DNA of 64,000 nucleotides from Myxococcus landrumus (lineage in GTDB: Bacteria > Myxococcota > Myxococcia > Myxococcales > Myxococcaceae). Positions 1-8,666 of this stretch are shown here, in pieces. Made by a program: the position numbers and the translations under genes. Under the pieces are notes generated by a model that was not told the origin of the DNA, made no database searches, and saw only the letters and a program-made list of their open reading frames with translations. The DNA lies in the NCBI RefSeq assembly GCF_017301635.1, contig NZ_CP071091.1, positions 6,150,001 to 6,214,000 of the forward strand. Direction: 5' to 3'. How positions within the stretch are numbered: the first letter of the stretch is position 1; each line of letters begins with the position of its first letter.

Positions 1-159
1 AGCGTGTACCTGCCCCCGAACGTGCTCCAGGCGGGCCAGACGTACTTCGCTGAAATCCAGAGCTGGTACCAGCCCGGCTCGAACCTGGCGACGAGCCCGT
101 TCAAGCGCTCGCTGCCGCGCGCCCGCGCCAGCGTGCTCACTGGCACGTTCAGCCCGTAG
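1..159 (+). CDS. C-terminal fragment of an unidentified protein
   Basis: The window opens inside a gene whose last 52 codons are read in frame 1 and end with TAG at 157-159. The tail contains Tyr/Trp/Gln-rich segments such as YFAEIQSWYQPG and ends in GTFSP, which suggests the end of a beta-rich extracellular domain. Nothing here allows a family assignment. The strong hairpin directly downstream supports this as a real gene end. Confidence 0.6.
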   Translation, partial: SVYLPPNVLQAGQTYFAEIQSWYQPGSNLATSPFKRSLPRARASVLTGTFSP

Positions 160-170
160 TCGGTGAAGCC

Positions 171-206
171 AGGGGAAGGGAGGGAGTCCGCTCCCTCTCT
201 TCCCCT
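171..206. terminator. Bidirectional intrinsic terminator
   Basis: A 16-bp stem (171-186 with 191-206, one G-T wobble) closes a TCCG tetraloop. It sits between the stop of the upstream plus-strand gene (159) and the stop of the minus-strand gluconokinase (216), so it can end transcription from both sides. Confidence 0.75.
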
Positions 207-215
207 GAAGTTGCG

Positions 216-701
216 TCAGACGCCCAATCCCTCACGGATGTTCCTCACCACCCTGTCGGGAGGTGGAGTGACGTCCACGGAGAGGGCGTCGTCGGGAACC
301 TCCAGCGTGGCGAGCTGGCTCTCCAACAGCGAGGGCGGCATGAAGTGTCCTTGCCTGCGGGAGAGCCTTTGCGCGAGCACCTCTCGAGGGGCGTGGAGGT
401 ACACCCAGCGCGTCTGGGCTGGGTCCACCGACAGGGCCGCGCGATAGGACTGCTTGAGCGCGGACGAGGCCAGCACCACGTCCTCACCCTTCGCCACCGC
501 TGACTCCAGCTCGGCGCGCACGGCGGCGAGCCAGGGCCAGCGGTCCTCATCGGTGAGGGGACTGCCCGCCGCCATCTTCTCCACGTTGGCGTGCGGGTGC
601 AGGTCGTCCGCGTCCAGGAAGCGCCAGCCGAGGCTCTGGGCCAGGGCCTTCCCCACGGTCGTCTTCCCGGCGCCCGACACTCCCATGACGATGACCACCA
701 T
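216..701 (-). CDS. gntK: Gluconokinase
   Basis: This 161-residue protein has the size and layout of GntK-type gluconokinases, which phosphorylate gluconate with ATP to 6-phosphogluconate in the cytoplasm and feed it into the pentose phosphate or Entner-Doudoroff route. The P-loop GVSGAGKTT is at residues 7-15. It is followed by the family motifs FLDADDLHP (about 28-36), PLTDEDRWPWL (about 48-58) and the lid region RRQGHFMP (about 115-122). The ATG at 699-701 was chosen because the P-loop must lie at the extreme N terminus; the open frame runs much further upstream but that extension is low-complexity. It stands alone and converges on the preceding gene. Confidence 0.93.
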   Translation of the reverse strand: MVVIVMGVSGAGKTTVGKALAQSLGWRFLDADDLHPHANVEKMAAGSPLTDEDRWPWLAAVRAELESAVAKGEDVVLASSALKQSYRAALSVDPAQTRWVYLHAPREVLAQRLSRRQGHFMPPSLLESQLATLEVPDDALSVDVTPPPDRVVRNIREGLGV

Positions 702-1010
702 CCCTGACGGCCTCCTCGCACCGTGGACCTCCGGACATGGTGCGACGCCTCCTCTCCGCCCGCCACTCCCCTCCGTGACGATTGCCCACCGCCCCACGTC
801 CCCGCGGGCATGGACGGATGTCCACTGCGTGCCGTCCGACGCCCTGACTGTCACGCGGACGTTGTCTCGTGGACGTCTCGTCGGGGCCCTGGCGTGCGCC
901 GCCCCCAAGCGATGCGTGGCAATCGCTGACGGTGGCGCGCTTGGAGCAGGTGGAGCGCGCGGCGTATAAGACGAAGCCACCCGAACCACGCCGCAGGACA
1001 AACACCGCTC
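702..1010. other. Divergent intergenic region between gntK and the HEXXH protease gene
   Basis: This 309-base stretch should hold promoters for both flanking genes. I see a possible promoter at 941-970 (listed separately) and an imperfectly placed inverted repeat, AGCGAT at 908-913 with ATCGCT at 922-927, just upstream of it, which could be an operator. No convincing gene is present; open frames here are antisense or low-complexity. Confidence 0.4.
941..970 (+). promoter_or_regulatory. Possible sigma-70-type promoter
   Basis: TTGGAG at 941-946 and TATAAG at 965-970 are separated by 18 nt, about 40 nt upstream of the GTG start at 1011. In such GC-rich DNA a TATAAG hexamer is noticeable, but this is a visual match only. 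Confidence 0.35.
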
Positions 1011-2345
1011 GTGACTCAGTTCGACCTTCGATGGTGCGTCCGCGAGGGCCAGACGCCTTGCTCGACACTGGTCAGGAGCACGGACCCCGCGCTGCCCTCT
1101 TCCGCCGTCGAGCCACTTCGCGAGTTGGAGGCCCATGCGCGCGACGCCGCCGCGTTCTTCGCGGACCTCGGCCTCGGCGACAGCACCGCCCATCCCGACC
1201 TCCTCCTCATCGCGAACCTCGCCGAGCCGAACGCGCGCAGCATCACCTCCGCCGATGAGCTCGGCGGGTGCGACGGAGCGCTCCGCGATTCATCGCTCTG
1301 CCAGGGACAAGGCGCCATCCTGTTCGGCGTGCGCGCCAGACAGCTCTGCACCGATGCGGACGTCGTCACGCACGAGCTCTCCCATGTCTGGATGCGCCCG
1401 ATGCTCGGGGAGCGCCGCTGGTTGCTCGACGCCGCGGGCACCTCCAACGACCCGGCGCTCATCAAGGAAGGGCTCGCGGACTTCCATGCCGCGCTGAAGA
1501 CAGGAGACCCTCTCTGGGGCGAGCACTCCGCGCTCCCCACGGAGGCGGCCCGCTCCCTTCGTGTGAAGGTCTCCTTTCCGGAAGCCCGCACTGGCTTCGC
1601 CCATGCGGATTCGCTCGCCCTCTCCAGCGCGCTGTGGGAGGTGCACTCGCACGCAAAGGCACGCTTCGTCCAAGGCCTCACGCGCTACCTCGTCCAGACC
1701 TCCTCGCCTCCGACAGCCCTCGCGCCATGGGCCCGAGGGCTCGCGGTCGAGCTCGAGAAGCAGGACCCCGCGCTCGCCGCGACCTGGCTCCGGACAGCGG
1801 GGCGGCATGGACTCCTGCTGGAGGAGCGCGTGCTCGACCTCCGCGTCGGCGAGATGACCCGCGCCGCCTCGGATGCGTTCCTGGTGCCGGGGCGACGGGA
1901 TGTGCCAGAGGCTTCGGTGCCGCGCTCGGTCCTCCAGTTCCGAGGAGACTCACCGACCGAGGGGAAGGCCCTGCTCGCGCTGCGAGCCGGGCCCCACGCC
2001 GAGCAGGACCTGGAGGTGGTCATCCGACCGGGGACACCCGTGGATGAAGCCACGGCGCTCGGCGCACGCACTCGGTTCACCCAGGTGGGCGGGCGACTCG
2101 AGGCCTCGCTGGAGCTTCCGCGAGGCCCCTACTACGTCCAGCTCACCCATCGCGGGGAGGCGGCCACCTGGGTCGATGACCTCTCCATCCGCCTGGTGGA
2201 ATCACCAGCCCCATCCACCCCGCCCGCCCCGAGCCTGCTCGCGGTCAGCGTGGGACTCCTGGCGGCGAGCACCTTCGCGCTCGCCGCCCTGCGATGGCGC
2301 CGTGGAAAGCGGGCGGCCACCGCTCGCCCCCGTCAGGGGGCGTAG
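1011..2345 (+). CDS. HEXXH-type zinc metalloprotease-like protein with C-terminal membrane anchor
   Basis: The 444-residue protein carries HELSH at residues 121-125 and a possible third zinc ligand, Glu153 in IKEGLADF, the spacing seen in gluzincin-type peptidases. A C-terminal hydrophobic segment (about 411-430) followed by RWRRGKR looks like a type-I membrane anchor, with the catalytic part outside. Oddly there is no clear N-terminal signal peptide. The GTG at 1011 is the only usable start, because an in-frame TGA lies at 927-929 and no ATG or GTG occurs between. The last 13 nt overlap the convergent GON-domain gene. Precise family and substrate are unknown; a non-peptidase Zn protein remains possible. 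Confidence 0.7.
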   Translation: MTQFDLRWCVREGQTPCSTLVRSTDPALPSSAVEPLRELEAHARDAAAFFADLGLGDSTAHPDLLLIANLAEPNARSITSADELGGCDGALRDSSLCQGQGAILFGVRARQLCTDADVVTHELSHVWMRPMLGERRWLLDAAGTSNDPALIKEGLADFHAALKTGDPLWGEHSALPTEAARSLRVKVSFPEARTGFAHADSLALSSALWEVHSHAKARFVQGLTRYLVQTSSPPTALAPWARGLAVELEKQDPALAATWLRTAGRHGLLLEERVLDLRVGEMTRAASDAFLVPGRRDVPEASVPRSVLQFRGDSPTEGKALLALRAGPHAEQDLEVVIRPGTPVDEATALGARTRFTQVGGRLEASLELPRGPYYVQLTHRGEAATWVDDLSIRLVESPAPSTPPAPSLLAVSVGLLAASTFALAALRWRRGKRAATARPRQGA

Positions 2346-5296
2346 ACGAGCTGCAGGAGCTTGGGGAGGGAGAGCGGGTTGCCGCCCACCATCCAGGACC
2401 AGCCGCAGTAACCGCCGCCCGTGAGGTCCACCGTGCGCCCGCCTCCGCCATAGCGAATCGTCCCGCTCGCTTGAAAGCCATTCACGGCGAACTGGTTGGG
2501 AGCGACGACGAACGGCAAGCCCGTGAAGTCGACGTTCCCGATACCCGTCTCGCTTCCCGCCGCGGCGCAGTCCATGGCGGCCCCGAAGGGCATCGACGCG
2601 ACCGTGGCCTGACCGTGCGTCACTTGGCCCGTCGAGGTGGAGAACGTCACGTCACTGGGGTTGAGCAGGAGCGTCACCGGGTCGAGCCGCACCTTCGTGA
2701 AGCGCGTCCGCAGGGTGCTCTCGGAAGGGCTCTCTTCCACCGTGTACTGCGAGAAGTTGGCGTTCGTCGTGTTCTGGAGCGTGAGGTACTCCTTCGGCGT
2801 GCCCGCCATGTCCGCGCAGTAGGCCGTCCATCCCTTCTTCGCGTCGCCCCCGATGTAGAGCGTGTAGTGGCCATCGGGAAGCGCCGGGTCGGCGGCGCGG
2901 CGCTCGGCGCAGGTCGAGAACCACTGGTTCTTGCAGATGCCCGAGACACAGCTCCCGTCGCCACAGTCGGCATCACCGAAGCACTTCTGCCCCTGCGCGC
3001 AGCCGGTGAAGCAGGCGGCCCCGCAGTCGATGTCCGACTCGCCGGCGCTGAGCTTCAGGTCCTTGCACGAGGCGTTGACGCATTGATAGCCGTTGCTGGC
3101 CCCGCTCGCGCATTGCGCATCCACGCCGCAGTAGGTGCCCAGGCCACAGGCACCACAACCGCCACCGCAGTCGGCCGCGCACTCCCCATTGTCCTTGGCG
3201 TTGTCCTGGCAGGCATCGGCCACGCAGAACCCCATCGCGGAGCCACTCTGGGGCTGGAGCTTGCAAGCGTTGCTCTTGCAGTCGCCATGCTGGTAGCAGG
3301 CGCGGCCCACGGAGCACTTCCCGCAGAGCGCTCCGCCGCAGTCCGTGGCCGTCTCATCCCCGTCGATGATTCCGTTCTTGCAGTGGTCGGTGTTCGAGCA
3401 CTTCCCGTCCGCGCAGAAGCCGACGGCGCAATCGCTGTTCTTCGCGCACATCTTGCCTTCGGCACAGCCACCACACTGGCCACCGCCGCAGTCGGCGTCT
3501 GTCTCGAGTGCATCCTTCGCGAAGTTCTTGCACTTGGGCGTGCAGTAGCCGAGCCCCGGTGACACATCCCACGTGTTCTCGTACAGCGGGAACTCCTTGC
3601 TGTAGAGCTCCGGCGGATACCAGGTCGCGCCGAGCTTGGTTCCAGACGTCCCCAGGAAGCTCGAGCCCGGGAGCTGCCCTCGCGCTCCGACCTTGAGGCC
3701 CAGGCCCAGCGCGAGGCCCAGCTTCACCTCGCCCTTCGGCTGCCAGGTCGTCGCGCTTGCATCACAGGACGATGCGTACGACGCGCGGCCGATGACGGAG
3801 GCCCGGACGCCCGCGTTCAACCCCACGGTGTCGTAGATGAACGCGTTGATGCGAGGAATCAGTCCGCACGTGGCGACGAGCGCACCGCCGCCCGTCACCT
3901 GGACATCGAACTTCTTCGCGGTCCCCACGGAGGGCCCCGTGTGCGTGAGCTTCCCCTTCTCGTAGCGCGCCGTGTACTTGAACGTCAGCGACTGCTCCAA
4001 CATGAGGTACGCCTGGATGGCCGCCTTCGCCTCGAAGCCACACTCGAGGTCCAGTTGGAACGTCTCGGTGAAGACCACGGGGACAGGACCCGCGGCGACC
4101 GTCTGCGTGTAGGGCTTGGAGATGAAGAGCGTCTTCTTCCAGGCCGTCCCGGGCTTGAGGTCCGGGTGGTTCATGAAGAAGTCCTTGGTGTGCGTCGCGA
4201 CCTCTGCCCGCGTCGTGGGGGCCTTCTTGAACATCTCCTCCAGGTCCACCCCCGACTTGCCTCCCGCCGAGGCCAGGGAGGCATTGAGGTTGACGTCCAT
4301 CCGCTCGGTCGCGCGCAGATAGCTGTCGGCGTTGAACCAGAGCGCGAACGGGTTCTCGCCCCCGATGGAGCCCAGGCCCGGGACGCGGAACCCCACCTGG
4401 AGCTTCGGGTTGAAGGCCAGCGTCGCGGAGACGGTGCCCTCTCCCGCGAGGTTGAGCTCCATCGGCAGCTTGCCCGACGGATTGAAGGTCTTCTTGTAGC
4501 TGCCGGAGAAGAGCTCGGCGGAGACGGACTTCTTGATTTCCTTCTCGAGCGGGATGCTCTTCTCGAAGCTCTTCGCCGTGACGGTCTGCCACAGCTTCTT
4601 GGCGGCCTTCACCAGCCACCCGAACGCCGGGTCGCCGGGCGCCGCCGGAGGCAGCGGGTTGCCGTCCTCGCCGAGGTCGCCTCCCTCGAGCGGATAGCTG
4701 TCCTTCAGCAGCTCGGGGAGCTCACTGGCGAAGTCCGCGTCCGCGTACAGGTTCGCGGCGGCCCACTCCAGGTCCAGCTTGGCCAGGTCGACGGGCTGGG
4801 CCTTGTCGGGGTCGAACGTCATCTGGACTTCGCCCTCGAAGAGCTCCTGCAGGACGGGGCTCTCCGTCGTGACGACGATGTCCTCGCCTTCCTCGGCGAG
4901 GCTCACGACGCGGCGGGCGAAGCCCAGGGGGTTCTTGCCCGCACCCGCGCCCGGCCCCGCGACGACGATGCGCCCCGGCTTCCACGCGAGGACCTCCGCG
5001 TGGGTCGCCTTGGGGAAGATGAGCGAGGTCGGCGTCACGGTGACGTCGTCGGTCTGCGCCTGCGTCGCGGCCTCGACGCCGGGCCGAGGCACGAGGGTGT
5101 TGTAGTCAGGGTCGAACGCGGGCTGCCAGTTGGCGCCGACGGCGTCCAGGGCCTCGGTCGTGTCGCCTCCGGAGATGACCGTCCCCGCCGCGAGGGCAGT
5201 CGAAGGCGGGGGCTTCGGGGGCTTGTCGCTACAACTCGTGACACCCGCGGCGCCCAGACAGAGAAGCGCCAGCGGGAGGTATTGTCTTGTCTTCAT
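2333..5296 (-). CDS. Cys-rich-repeat lipoprotein with C-terminal GON domain
   Basis: A 987-residue lipoprotein. The start at 5296 gives a signal peptide with a lipobox ending at Cys22 (VTSC) followed by a Pro-rich linker; the longer open frame upstream is not needed. Residues about 100-575 form a large region of unknown fold. About 584-790 hold five or so cysteine repeats of the pattern DCGG..CG.C..G..C....DC.S..C, common on myxobacterial surface proteins. From about 795 the sequence CAERRAADPALPDGHYTLYI through WTAYCADMAG and EYLTL matches the GON domain, best known from animal ADAMTS9/20. It is probably displayed on the outer membrane. The gene is monocistronic and divergent from the kinase gene at 5658. 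Confidence 0.85.
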   Translation of the reverse strand: MKTRQYLPLALLCLGAAGVTSCSDKPPKPPPSTALAAGTVISGGDTTEALDAVGANWQPAFDPDYNTLVPRPGVEAATQAQTDDVTVTPTSLIFPKATHAEVLAWKPGRIVVAGPGAGAGKNPLGFARRVVSLAEEGEDIVVTTESPVLQELFEGEVQMTFDPDKAQPVDLAKLDLEWAAANLYADADFASELPELLKDSYPLEGGDLGEDGNPLPPAAPGDPAFGWLVKAAKKLWQTVTAKSFEKSIPLEKEIKKSVSAELFSGSYKKTFNPSGKLPMELNLAGEGTVSATLAFNPKLQVGFRVPGLGSIGGENPFALWFNADSYLRATERMDVNLNASLASAGGKSGVDLEEMFKKAPTTRAEVATHTKDFFMNHPDLKPGTAWKKTLFISKPYTQTVAAGPVPVVFTETFQLDLECGFEAKAAIQAYLMLEQSLTFKYTARYEKGKLTHTGPSVGTAKKFDVQVTGGGALVATCGLIPRINAFIYDTVGLNAGVRASVIGRASYASSCDASATTWQPKGEVKLGLALGLGLKVGARGQLPGSSFLGTSGTKLGATWYPPELYSKEFPLYENTWDVSPGLGYCTPKCKNFAKDALETDADCGGGQCGGCAEGKMCAKNSDCAVGFCADGKCSNTDHCKNGIIDGDETATDCGGALCGKCSVGRACYQHGDCKSNACKLQPQSGSAMGFCVADACQDNAKDNGECAADCGGGCGACGLGTYCGVDAQCASGASNGYQCVNASCKDLKLSAGESDIDCGAACFTGCAQGQKCFGDADCGDGSCVSGICKNQWFSTCAERRAADPALPDGHYTLYIGGDAKKGWTAYCADMAGTPKEYLTLQNTTNANFSQYTVEESPSESTLRTRFTKVRLDPVTLLLNPSDVTFSTSTGQVTHGQATVASMPFGAAMDCAAAGSETGIGNVDFTGLPFVVAPNQFAVNGFQASGTIRYGGGGRTVDLTGGGYCGWSWMVGGNPLSLPKLLQLVYAP

Positions 5297-5657
5297 GAAG
5301 TCCTGTTCGAGCGTGAGGCGAGTGGCTGTCTCTGATTGGCGCAGCCGGAGAGACGAGGTGCGCACGGAGGGCCTCTGGAGCGAAGCGTGGGCCCACGCCG
5401 GCGGGTGATGAGCTGAAGTCCCGGGCTCTTGCAGTACAGATGCCACGGTTCATGGCAGACGGAATCCGAGGGGGCCTCCTCGGCCCCGAAGCCGGCGTCA
5501 CCTGGCGCTGACACGTCAGTCCCCCTTGCTGACGTGTCAACCCCTCTCGGCGTCCACGGGGGAGAGGTCACCCCAGACTCCTTCGGCGACAAGGAACAGA
5601 CTGGCGACTGGCGCCTGGGTGCTACGGTTTGCGCGGGCACGGACCTGGAGAAACCCC
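5297..5657. other. Divergent promoter region between GON lipoprotein and kinase genes
   Basis: This 361-base stretch separates two divergent genes and must contain both promoters. The only clear structure is the inverted repeat at 5509-5539, listed separately. I see no supported coding sequence in it. Confidence 0.5.
5509..5539. promoter_or_regulatory. Perfect 11-bp inverted repeat, candidate operator
   Basis: TGACACGTCAG (5509-5519) and its exact reverse complement CTGACGTGTCA (5529-5539) are separated by 9 nt. Each arm is itself nearly palindromic (TGAC..GTCA), so the site could bind two dimers. It lies 118 nt upstream of the kinase start and 212 nt upstream of the divergent lipoprotein start. 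No T-run follows, so a terminator is unlikely. Confidence 0.55.
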
Positions 5658-8564
5658 ATGCGCTGCATCAGTGACGGCGACCTCATGAGGCTGCGGCAGG
5701 GTGAGCTCCCGGCCGAGCGCCTCGCTGACATGAACGCCCACCTCGGCACCTGCCTCGACTGCCAGGCGCGCCTCGCCGAGGCGCCCCGCGAGCACGCCAC
5801 GCCTCCCGAGGACCTCGTGCTGGAGAAGGGCACCGCCGTCGGCCGCTACGTCCTCCTGGAGAAGCTGGGTGCGGGGGCCATGGGGGTCGTCCATGGCGCG
5901 TACGACACGGAGCTGAACCGCCGCGTCGCCCTCAAGTTCCTCCGTGCGCATGCCTTGGATTGGGCCCCGGAGAAGGCTCGCGCGCGACTGCTCCGCGAAG
6001 CCCAGGCCATGGCACGCGTCTCCCACCCCAACGTCGTGGCCGTCTATGACGTGGGCACCTTCCAGGAGCACGTCTTCCTGGCGATGGCCCTGGTGGAAAG
6101 CCAGACATTGGAGGACTGGCTGAAGGCGACGCCTCGCTCGTGGCGGCAGGTGCTCGGCGTCTTCCTGGACGCGGGCCGAGGCCTCGCGGCGGCCCATGAC
6201 GCGGGCGTGGTGCATGGCGACTTCAAGCCCGGCAACGTGCTGGTGGACTCGACGGGGCGCGCCCACGTCACCGACTTTGGCCTCGCGCGGCCCGCCGCCG
6301 TTCCAGGGGAAGACTCGCCTCCGCTCTCTCGGGGCGGGGGCGTCTCCCGTGAGGCCAGGACGTCCTCCCTCCATGGCGGAACTCCCGCGTACATGGCCCC
6401 GGAGCTCCTCAGCGGCGAGTCCCACCCGAGCCCCCTGAGCGACCAGTACTCCTTCTGCATGGCGCTGCACGAGGCACTCCACGGCACCCGCTCACCTCTG
6501 CCCGTCAGCCCCCAGGTGCCCGCCTGGCTTCGGGCCATCGTCCTGCGCGGACTCTCCCCCGCGCCGTCCGAGCGTCACCCCTCCGTGACGGCCCTGGTCT
6601 CCGCGCTCCAGAAAGGCCCCGCTCGCCCGTGGCGACGCGGGCTCCAGGTGACGTGGGCCCTGGCGCTCCTGGCCGCGGCCGTGGGGCTGACGCACGCGCT
6701 CCACTCCCGAGACTGCACGCGGGCGGGCGAGGAGCTCGCCAACGTCTGGGGGCCGCTTCAGCAGTCCTCCATCCAGGCCGCCTTCGTTGCTTCCAAGAGG
6801 CCCTATGCGCAGTCCGCCTGGGAGCGCGTCCGCCAGGACCTCGACGCCTACACCCGGGAGTGGGTGACCGCGCGCACGCTCACCTGCGAGGCGTCCCTCG
6901 CGCCGAACACGCAGCCTCCAGAGCACACCTCCTGGAAGATGCGCTGCCTCGACAACCGGCTCGCGGACCTCTCCGCGCTCACGAGCCTGCTGTCTCAAGC
7001 CGATGGAAGAACCGTGGACTCGGCCCACCGCGCGGCGCAAATCCTGCCCTCGCTCGCGGATTGCTCCGCGGCGGGCCCCGCGCCCTCCGTCCCTCAGAAG
7101 GCCGAATGGCAGACCGCGCTCACCCAGGGCCGAAGCCTCCTCGCCACGGGACGGTACGCGGAGGGCGTCGCGCTCGTGGAGCCGGTGGCGCAGGCCGCCA
7201 GGGAGGCTCGCAACCGCCACGAGGGCGCGGAGGTCTTCCTGCTGCTGAGCGAGCTGCTCGAGGGCGCGGGCAGATGGCGTGACGCGGAGGCCGCGCTCTT
7301 CGAAACCCTGGACGCCGCGGAGGCCACCCGCCAGGACGCGCTCGCCACCCGCGCCTGGACGCTCCTCGTCCGCGTGTCGTGCATCAGCCTGGATGAATAC
7401 GACAAGGCCGCCCTGTGGAAGGACCGCGCCACCGCCGCGCTGGAGCGGCTGGGCGATGGCCACCCCCTGGCCCGAGTCCAACTCCTGACCTACACCGGCA
7501 CCCTGCTTCGCATGCAGCGCGACTTCGCGCGCGCGGAGGAGAAGCAGGAGCAGGCGCTCGTGCTGGCGGAGAGCACGTTCGGCGCCAACAGCATGGCGGT
7601 CGCCGAGGTGCTCCTCGAGCTGGGCTCCACGCAACACCGCTCGGCCCAACTGGCCAAGGCACGCGTCACGCTGGAGCGTGCCGCCACCATCGCCCAGGAC
7701 CTGCTGGGCCCGGAGCACCCGGAGGCGGCGCAGATGCGGGCGGCCATCGTGCCCGTGCTCCACGACGTCTCCATGGCCAACCCCTACACGGACACGCGCT
7801 ACACCCGGGAGGAGCTGCTGGCGCTGGCGGAGCGAACCTGCCGCGAGGCCCTCCACAACGTGGAACAAGCACTCGGCCCCGAACATCCGCGCGTCTACGA
7901 CGGCCTCAACGACCTGGCCACGAACCTCGCGTTGCAGAGTCGGCCCGAAGAAGCGCTCCCCCTGTTCCAGCGCGCGATGGATATCGCCGTGAAGACCGAT
8001 GGCGCCGAGAGCTACGGGGTGTCCGTCCTTCACGACAACATCGCCACGAGCTACTACATCCAGAAGCAGTTCGGCCCCGCCCGGGAACACTTCCTGCGCG
8101 CCATGACCATCCAGGAGAAGATTCACGGCCCGCGCTACCCGGGACTGCCCATCTCGTTGCGGGTGATTTCCCTCACCCTCGTCAAGGAGGGCCGTCACGA
8201 GGAGGCCCTCCCCTACAGTCAGCGGGCCGCCGACCTCCTGAGCACCCTGCCGGACGACAGCGCCTCGGCGTGGACGGGCATCCTGATAAACCTGGGCCGC
8301 CTGTACCTCACGCTCGAGCGACCCGACGAGGCCATCCCGGTGATGGAGCGAGCTGTCGCGGGTTGGGACAAGGCTCAGCCCAGGACAGGCCAGCGGGCGA
8401 CAGCCCGATTCCTGCTTGCGCGTGCCCTCTGGGAGTCGGGCAAGGACCGCAAGCGCGCGCTGCGGCTGGCCTCCGAGGCCCAGCGCATGGCCAGCATCGA
8501 CGACCCTTCTCCCACGGTGCTCCAGGAGATTCACGACTGGCTGGAGAAGCGCTCGCGGCTCTGA
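5658..8564 (+). CDS. Membrane Ser/Thr protein kinase with N-terminal zinc-finger-like motif and C-terminal TPRs
   Basis: A 968-residue protein. Residues about 1-40 (H..C..C spacing, MNAHLGTCLDCQ) resemble the zinc-binding anti-sigma (zf-HC2) motif. A Hanks-type kinase domain follows (about 58-310): glycine loop GAGAMGVVH near 70, VALKFL lysine near 91, catalytic loop HGDFKPGN near 185, DFGLARP near 205, and APE as MAPE. The HRD arginine is replaced by glycine, a non-RD kinase. A transmembrane helix lies at about 327-348, so the roughly 600-residue tail with many TPR-like helices is extracytoplasmic. The ATG at 5658 was chosen because the zinc motif begins immediately after it. The gene likely belongs to a signalling system sensing protein partners through TPRs; substrates are unknown. 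Confidence 0.9.
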   Translation: MRCISDGDLMRLRQGELPAERLADMNAHLGTCLDCQARLAEAPREHATPPEDLVLEKGTAVGRYVLLEKLGAGAMGVVHGAYDTELNRRVALKFLRAHALDWAPEKARARLLREAQAMARVSHPNVVAVYDVGTFQEHVFLAMALVESQTLEDWLKATPRSWRQVLGVFLDAGRGLAAAHDAGVVHGDFKPGNVLVDSTGRAHVTDFGLARPAAVPGEDSPPLSRGGGVSREARTSSLHGGTPAYMAPELLSGESHPSPLSDQYSFCMALHEALHGTRSPLPVSPQVPAWLRAIVLRGLSPAPSERHPSVTALVSALQKGPARPWRRGLQVTWALALLAAAVGLTHALHSRDCTRAGEELANVWGPLQQSSIQAAFVASKRPYAQSAWERVRQDLDAYTREWVTARTLTCEASLAPNTQPPEHTSWKMRCLDNRLADLSALTSLLSQADGRTVDSAHRAAQILPSLADCSAAGPAPSVPQKAEWQTALTQGRSLLATGRYAEGVALVEPVAQAAREARNRHEGAEVFLLLSELLEGAGRWRDAEAALFETLDAAEATRQDALATRAWTLLVRVSCISLDEYDKAALWKDRATAALERLGDGHPLARVQLLTYTGTLLRMQRDFARAEEKQEQALVLAESTFGANSMAVAEVLLELGSTQHRSAQLAKARVTLERAATIAQDLLGPEHPEAAQMRAAIVPVLHDVSMANPYTDTRYTREELLALAERTCREALHNVEQALGPEHPRVYDGLNDLATNLALQSRPEEALPLFQRAMDIAVKTDGAESYGVSVLHDNIATSYYIQKQFGPAREHFLRAMTIQEKIHGPRYPGLPISLRVISLTLVKEGRHEEALPYSQRAADLLSTLPDDSASAWTGILINLGRLYLTLERPDEAIPVMERAVAGWDKAQPRTGQRATARFLLARALWESGKDRKRALRLASEAQRMASIDDPSPTVLQEIHDWLEKRSRL

Positions 8565-8666
8565 GCAGGCGCCGGCCCGAGTCCCTTCGGTGCTTTGGGA
8601 ACGTCGGACCCCAGGGGTACGATTCTCTTCGTCGCCGCGAGCAAGCGCGGCACGGAGGAGACATCC

